From positions 89,082,780 to 89,146,779 of the forward strand of contig JASWHV010000009.1 in the NCBI GenBank assembly GCA_030760725.1: DNA of 64,000 nucleotides, given 5' to 3'. Positions 58,388 to 64,000 of the stretch are shown one piece after another; position 1 is the first letter of the stretch; every line of letters begins with the position of its first letter. Made by a program: the position numbers and the translations under genes. This DNA is from Neostapfia colusana (taxonomy: Eukaryota > Streptophyta > Magnoliopsida > Poales > Poaceae). The notes beneath the pieces were generated by a model. That model did no database searches. It saw only the letters and a list, made by a program, of their open reading frames with translations, and was not told the DNA's origin.

Positions 58388-58755
58388 AGCCGCAACGTCT
58401 CATCCTTCTTCTTGACAAATAATGCCGAACAGCCCCATGGCGAGGAGCTCGGCCTAATAAAACCCTTCTCCAGAATGTCCGTGAGCTGAGTCTTCAGTTC
58501 AGCCAACTCCTTGGGTGCCATCTTGTACGTCCTTCGGGATATTGGCATGGTTCCCGATGCAAGTTCAATCTTGAACTCCACCTCTCTATCAGGCGGCATC
58601 CCCGGCAAATCGTCCAGGAATACATCAGGGAACTCTCGGACCACCGGAATATCTTCCAATCTGATGGTTGTGGCTTGATAGACACTTGGAAGTTTTATTT
58701 CCGGACTGTCCAGAAATAATGAGTGAGACTCGTGCACTTCTGAGTTCAAGTGCAC
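58333..58755 (-). pseudogene. pol: Protease end and RT N-part of element E, between two small deletions
   Basis: Reads from VHLNSEVHESH to LCVDYRPLNAV. At its start about 46 nt present in A (after GGATGTCGTG, to GTTGTG) are missing; at its end AAGTACCCGTTGCCACGGATC in A is seven bases shorter. Both shift the frame. Confidence 0.88.
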
Positions 58756-60272
58756 GACATCCCTAAGATGACATCGACCTTCTGTCCCTCTAAGATAATG
58801 AGAGACGTGGGGTACACTCTACCCGCTAAGCATAATGGTGCTTTGGAGACCATTACGCTTGCTGAAATCTTCCCACCCGGTGAACAAATTAAATATGGAC
58901 TATCGGTGGGTAGTATTGGCAAACTGTGTTTAGCAATGAAAGCTTGGCTAATAAAATTATGCGTGGCGCCTGAATCAAACAGTATTATAGCGGGATGCTG
59001 GTGGAGTTGGAACATACCCGCAAGGATTGGCTCGCCCTCCGGCACGTCCTCAATGGCAAGTTGGTGGACAGTGCCGGGCCTAGGGTTTGCCCGCCGCGCA
59101 TTAGTAGGGTTCCGGGGTTGATTCCTCCCAGGAAACTGTGGTGCCACTCCGCCGCCTTGCCTCTCCGGGCAACTGCTCGCGAAGTGTCCTGGACGACCAC
59201 ACTTGTAACATGTGGCCGCTGCTGGTGGAGTGCTCGGTGGACAAAAGCCCGGCATGCGTTGCGGAGGTGCAAACGCACGCGGCATCGCCCGCTGCTGCTG
59301 TTGTTGTTGCGGTGGTACTGGCAGTGCCGGCCTGAATGCCGGTGAAGAGTACGGCCGACTGCGGAACGGCATCGACCGCTGTGGTGGTTGCCAGCGTGGA
59401 CCTGATGGTGGGCGATTCACCATCCGAAACTTCTGAGAAGGACCGCTTCCTTCTCCACTGCTCTGCGGCGCGCTTCGCTTTCTCTCCGCCGCCGCTAACT
59501 CCTTGCCGGAGTCCTCCTGAACAATCGCAGCATCAATGATGTCGTTGAGGCTGCCGCGATTGAACATCGCCAACTTGTCCTTCAGGAGCGGGTTAAGCCC
59601 CTGGTAGAAATGGTCTCGCCGCTTCTCGTCTGTATCTGCGTGATACGACGCGTAGAGCACGAGATCGTTAAACGCTCTGGAGTATTCCAGCGCGTTCCGG
59701 CTCCCTTGCTGCAGGTGTAAGAACTCCTGCATCTTCCTCTTCATTAAACCTGGTGGTATATGATAGGCCCTGAAGGCCGTCCGGAACTCCGTCCAGGTCA
59801 TCACTCGGTCGGTGGGCTGTGAAGCACAGAAGTTGGCCCACCACGCGCTCGCGGATCCTTGGAGCTGCTGGACCACGAACTGAGTCTTTCGCTGCTCGCT
59901 GTGCTGGAGCAGCCCGAACTTCATCTCTATGGCGTGGAGCCAGTTGTCCGCGTCAAGTGGTTCATCCGCCCTTGAGAATACCGGGGGATGAGTTGCCAAG
60001 AAGTCGGAGTAGGAGCTCGGTTGACGCTCCTCACGGTCTTGACATCTCTCTGGGCGAGACGTATTCGCAATAAGAGTGTGCAGCAACTCTGTGTGTTGCT
60101 GATGCGAGCCCACCATTGCCGCGACGATGTCGGCCAATGTAACCGTTGGCAGTGGCGGTGGCGGTGTTTGTTATTGCTGTTGCTGTCCCGAGGAGTCCAT
60201 AGGAGGTGGTTGGGAGGTCTCTCCCCCTTGACTGGTACCTCCAACATCAGGGTTGGCACGAGTACGCGTCAT
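58746..60272 (-). pseudogene. gag: gag and protease of element E (one nonsense codon)
   Basis: ATG at 60272 (MTRTRANPDVGG), TAA at 60173-60171 in the polyQ tract (CAA in A), then open to 58746. This copy shows that gag and pol are one frame in this family: the capsid-like region continues without break through IIDAAIVQEDSGKELAAAERK into the CCHC knuckle and the protease LFDSGATHNFIS (Asp 58976-58974). It ends at the 46-nt deletion. Confidence 0.9.
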
Positions 60273-60544
60273 TCTGAAATTCAACACAGCAGCAATTAGC
60301 ACATGTCTTACTTAAAATTCCATAAGCAACAGTAGGTATGGAAGTGACACATGATTAATTTGCACAACATTCACATATATTGATAAAGCATAAACTTTAT
60401 ACAAGATACATTATCCTCGGGTCTCCGAGAAGTCGTGCTCATGTTGTCACTACCTGTACATACGCTACTGCCTACACGACATGTCACCGATTACAAAAGT
60501 TGGGTTACACTACCCTAGCTGCCCTACTTGGCAACTGTAACCCC
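60273..60544 (-). other. aORF-gag spacer of element E
   Basis: Collinear with 6252-6523. On the minus strand ends GAATTTCAG one base before the gag ATG. Confidence 0.6.
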
Positions 60545-61489
60545 CTACCCGGAGTAGAACTCGACCTCCTGTGGGTCGTCCTCCTCCGGTACCTCTGCTG
60601 GTGGCTCTGGATCTACCACCTCTTCTCCCATTCTGGGTTCTCCCATTGCTGGAAGACCCAAGACTACCGGTACGCCTAACACCGGGGGCACGAGGTCCTG
60701 CAAAGCATGCACCTCGTCCATAGCTTGGTTGTAGTCCTCATACCATCCTTGTCCTTCCTCAATAGCGTCGTCCCGCTCTTGAGCAAGGTCCTCATTCTGC
60801 TGGGTTAGGGTCTGCACCAGCCCTTGCAACGCCGCGATGTCAACACGGCTCTTCTTCTTTGCCTTCTTCAGACGACGCAACTGATTGTGTTGTTCATTCA
60901 GTCGCTTGATCGTCGGAAAGAGCACATTGCAGAGTGCGCTGTGAGCACTCTCGAAATGGTCTCCACGGCTTGTGCTCTCCTTGAGCTTTGTGGCGAGATG
61001 CTCCGTATGAACAGCTTGGCTGTCCATCACGGTGTTTCCCGCCCTCGTCTGGAGGCTGAGATTTGCCTCTGTGGGGTTGTACCTTGGGCAACTCGGGTCT
61101 GTTGCCTCCAGGTATCTCTCTTCCCACACCTGCTGAGCTCGTCCCTCCACCGGAACGAGTGCGTATGGAGTGCCCTCCATAGCCTGCACGTGTAGTTGGC
61201 AGAAACGTGACATAGTGTCACGGGCTGCCACTTGCCACATCCCTTCCGGTTGTCTTCCTCTCACCGTGACGGTGAATGGCACCCAACCGGATGGCGTAGG
61301 TCCTGTAGGAACCTCGACATGGATCGTCCACGTCTTGTTCCCCCCTTCGCCATCTTCCTTGGCAAAGTGCTGCGGCATCTGATTGTACCCGAAATATTGG
61401 AGCATTTGCCACAATGCTTCCGGGTAGCCGCTACGGTCAGAACAGTGGGAAACTACCCACCCGTTCTCCAACTGTTTATCTGCTGCCAT
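60545..61489 (-). CDS. aORF of element E: intact 314-aa coiled-coil protein upstream of gag
   Basis: Intact ATG-to-TAG frame, 314 residues, unlike the stop-bearing copy in A. Residues 20-105 could fold alpha-beta-beta-(beta)-alpha (ALWQMLQYFGY helix, WTIHVEV and PFTVTVRG strands, MWQVAARDTMSRFCQLH helix), the topology of dsRNA-binding domains; this is a hypothesis. Residues 155-265 are heptad-like with few prolines (coiled coil, likely oligomeric); 266-314 are Pro/Glu/Asp-rich. No signal peptide or membrane segment. The ATG follows TTTTTACAG directly. Role unknown: RNA binding, packaging or silencing defence are options. Confidence 0.85.
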   Translation of the reverse strand: MAADKQLENGWVVSHCSDRSGYPEALWQMLQYFGYNQMPQHFAKEDGEGGNKTWTIHVEVPTGPTPSGWVPFTVTVRGRQPEGMWQVAARDTMSRFCQLHVQAMEGTPYALVPVEGRAQQVWEERYLEATDPSCPRYNPTEANLSLQTRAGNTVMDSQAVHTEHLATKLKESTSRGDHFESAHSALCNVLFPTIKRLNEQHNQLRRLKKAKKKSRVDIAALQGLVQTLTQQNEDLAQERDDAIEEGQGWYEDYNQAMDEVHALQDLVPPVLGVPVVLGLPAMGEPRMGEEVVDPEPPAEVPEEDDPQEVEFYSG

Positions 61490-62961
61490 CTGTAAAAATA
61501 TATTTGAGAAATGTCAAATATTTATTTAAACAGTAAACCATTGAGTTATAACATAAGACATGTCATTGAACCCATAAAATTTGGAAACATAGTTCAAATC
61601 TTTAAACAAATTTGACTGTTGATCTGCTGTTCCCATGACAGCCCTGACCAGTTTCCATTTCAACCTGATTTAGGCCATGTTGAAAGCAAAACCAATTCTG
61701 GAGCTCAACATCAAAGTTAAAGTTAACTTCAATAGATTTCCAGAAAGTATTTGCTTGGCCTAAGATCTGTCCTGGTTCAAAAGTTATGAGATGTCAAAGT
61801 TAACAGAATTTCTGGAGAAAATTGGACAGCACCTCCCTGCTTTAGGTACTGCTTTGATCCAAGAATCCCAGTTAATTCTATTCCTAACCTGACAAAACTT
61901 TCTGTTACAAAGTTGTAACCTATCTCATAAGATTTCCAGAACTACCTCATTTTCTATTTTTGGATTTTTATGCAGGATGTTATGCTTAATTTACAGAGAG
62001 TCTTTACTCTGTCCTGTTTTCTGGACAGTTTCAACTCTACTGCATTTTTCGATTGGTTAAGGGATGAAACACCTCTAGACCTCAACAGAAAAGTGGTAAA
62101 ACTCTTCCAAAGCTTTCCAGAAATGTATCACATGACCCCCAACCTTGAAAGAACTCAACCTCTAACCTCTGATTAACTTCAGCCTTGATTCAGCTGAAAA
62201 CAGAGTGCTCTGTCCTTAACAACCTATAAGTTGAAAACGTGTTAACTTTGAATATCCTGTTCAAGGGAAGTAGTTACATCAAGTTTTACTACTTTGGATC
62301 AAACCTTCAAGTTTTTAGATGAAGTTGTTCATTTAATGGAGTGTGACGTCGATGCGTCACCAGATTATGTCGGTACTACGTCCTCACAAAGGAAAAACCT
62401 ATACCAGACTTAGCCGGCTTCGTTAGTTCAGTGGCACTACTCGTCACTCGCACACGGATGCTACACGTCTACCGTTTCGTGGTCAAGCTACCTGCAGAAA
62501 CTCAAACAATCATCAGACTCGGCTGCACACCGAGCCCGGAATCCATACAGTTCGTACACCCCGCCGTCATCACTCGCCCGGATGTTCTCAAGCCAAACAT
62601 GCCTTGAGTTACGTGTTCACGTTTCAGACCACGTGACGGGGTCTCCCATGTTGCACCACGCACGCCAGGGATAGACGTTGCTCGAATACCCCAAACGACA
62701 TGAAGAGTCGTAGAGGATACTAAAGTGGGTCGGGTTACCTGCCACCCGTGGGGCTCCACCCTTCAGCTTGTGCGCACTGGTGGACAGCGCTTATGTGTAC
62801 CCCCCAAGACATACACGTCCCGAGATACACGATTTTCCGACATAACAAATAGGTTAATATGCCACTTTCTATATGCTAATAACATCCTTATACGGGCTAC
62901 TAACTCGTTCCTCACTGGATTTTTGAAAAAGAAGACCTTTGTACTGTGTTAAACCTCAAGC
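61490..62961 (-). other. Element E untranslated leader
   Basis: Collinear with 3827-5306 of A; no supported ORF (the 68-aa plus-strand frame at 61970 is not credible). Confidence 0.7.
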
Positions 62962-62962
62962 G

Positions 62963-62975
62963 AGCTCTGATACCA
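62963..62975 (-). other. Primer binding site of element E
   Basis: Minus strand TGGTATCAGAGCT, identical to A. Confidence 0.92.
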
Positions 62976-62979
62976 ACGC

Positions 62980-64000
62980 TGACACGACCCCCTTGGTCCT
63001 GTCGAGCCAGAATCACGCTGAGGGGTGCTGCATTGCACAGCACCGTATAACACACGTCAAAGGTACAAAGCGGAAGCGAAATTTTACTACATAAACAAGT
63101 TATAAACATGTTTACATCAAAATAAGTTCAGTCTACACTCGCGGGCGTAGACTAAGCATCAAGTGCACGTTCAGCCCTCGAACGTGTCCTTGCTAGCACA
63201 CACGCACACTAACTCTGCGGCGTGCACGACTCCCACTCGACGGGGTTCCCCTCCTGGAGTTCCGTCTCCTCTTCGGGAGTCCCTTCCTCATAGAACCCTG
63301 CAAAAGATTCAAACACAAGCAGAGAGCACGAAGGCTCAGCAAGTCTGACCCGTCTCACCTAAACATGGAGCTTCTACATGAGGGTAATGGGTTACATGAG
63401 GTAAAAATCAGTTGCAGGGACTCGCCTAATTAGTAGAACCTTACTTTCATGTTTTAGCAGCAGGTTGTGGAGAACCTTACACTAAGGCACATGAGAGAGC
63501 CGCAATCAAACAAGAAACGCATTTCTCTCATGTACTTTGCCCAAAGTTGAAAAGAACTTTAGTTAGCTCTAAGCTACAGCATATCATTAACAATCAATGT
63601 CCAGCTTTCAATCAGCAACATTTTAACATGTAACTAGCCTGTTCTTTCTACGTCACGGTACAGTGAACAAGTGGTACTCACTGACCGCGAGGGACGGCGA
63701 TTATAATCGATTTACACCTGCAGGGTTACCCGAACAACCCGTCACGTACGCCCGTACTCGATGTTGCCTACAACAACCATCACGGACGCCGTACGCAACT
63801 ACCTTTCACCCGTTAGCCAAATATTGAACCGGTCCCATCGTCCCGAGCAAGAGGTCTCTGCACGCGCATCTCGGTGCCGCCAGCCGATTTACACCTCAAG
63901 CTCTCAACCTACCCTCTGAACGACGGGCAATGCCTCAATAACCAGCTACCCGAGTTACATCAGTTTCCCTGTTCCCATATAGCCGGTAGGTCTTCGGTAC
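62980..64000 (-). repeat. Element E 5' LTR (first 1021 bases seen; continues outside)
   Basis: Matches 51590-52610 with few differences. The mini-ORF last exon is at 63297-63209. The AATAAA-equivalent is changed (TTTACTAC on the plus strand near 63085). Confidence 0.94.

Larger units (their letters stand above)
51590..64000 (-). mobile_element. Element E: Ty3-gypsy retrotransposon, sister of A, 5' LTR cut by window
   Basis: Minus strand: 3' LTR 51590-55705, PPT, integrase, RNase H, RT, protease, gag, aORF, leader, PBS, 5' LTR from 62980 outward. In the first ~135 LTR bases (from 51590 and from 62980) I count 3 differences between its two LTRs, so it is young. Inserted into LTR F; left flank GAAGG (51585-51589). 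Confidence 0.93.

Overview
The window looks like a nested-retrotransposon block from a plant genome, most likely a grass (Poaceae). I found no host gene, tRNA, rRNA or CRISPR array. The evidence for a grass is the 4 kb LTRs on Tekay/Del-like Ty3-gypsy elements with initiator-Met-type primer sites, a Sirevirus-like Ty1-copia element whose LTR carries GGACTAGTCC palindromes, and hAT and CACTA small transposons. Species and lineage names are inferences. All names A-H below are local labels.

Layout: (A) 1-15188, a plus-strand Ty3-gypsy element with truncated 5' LTR, PBS, leader, an extra ORF (aORF), gag, pol, PPT and 3' LTR. It sits in (D0) 15189-16458, the 3' part of an older LTR. 16459-25296 holds minus-strand debris: a gypsy remnant (G; pol C-terminus near 18 kb, protease near 25 kb) apparently split by a decayed copia (H; RT near 19 kb, gag near 21 kb, PBS 21.71 kb, LTR to about 23.98 kb). 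H carries a hAT miniature element (19760-20234) and G a CACTA miniature element (24102-24959). (D1) 25297-28190 is a short non-coding LTR element whose 3' LTR is interrupted by (B), a Sirevirus-like copia at 28191-35958 that has lost its 3' end. (C) 35959-46924 is a second gypsy element with a half-deleted 5' LTR and no gag. (D2) 46925-48865 is another D LTR plus internal start. (F) 48866-51589 is a diverged minus-strand LTR, invaded by (E) 51590-64000+, a minus-strand sister of A whose 5' LTR runs off the window.

How the parts relate: A and E encode the same set (aORF, Gag with CCHC zinc knuckle, aspartic protease, RT, RNase H, integrase with a chromodomain-like tail). None is fully intact: A has a stop in aORF, a gag frameshift and a deletion over the first integrase catalytic Asp; E has an intact aORF and integrase but a stop in gag, two small frameshifting deletions, a stop in RT and a changed RT catalytic residue.

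The most unusual signal lies inside the LTRs. LTRs of A, E, D0, D1, D2 and F, and in altered form C, contain what looks like a small spliced acidic ORF: a phase-1 exon (81 nt in A/E, 69 nt in D1/D2) ending at AAG|GCAAG (a GC-type donor), an intron of about 1.1 kb, then a short last exon that starts after a TTTGCAG- or CTCAG-type acceptor with the same phase in every case. The second candidate is the aORF upstream of gag, encoding a 314-aa protein with a possible dsRNA-binding-like N-terminus and a long coiled coil; it and gag each begin next to a splice-acceptor-like sequence.
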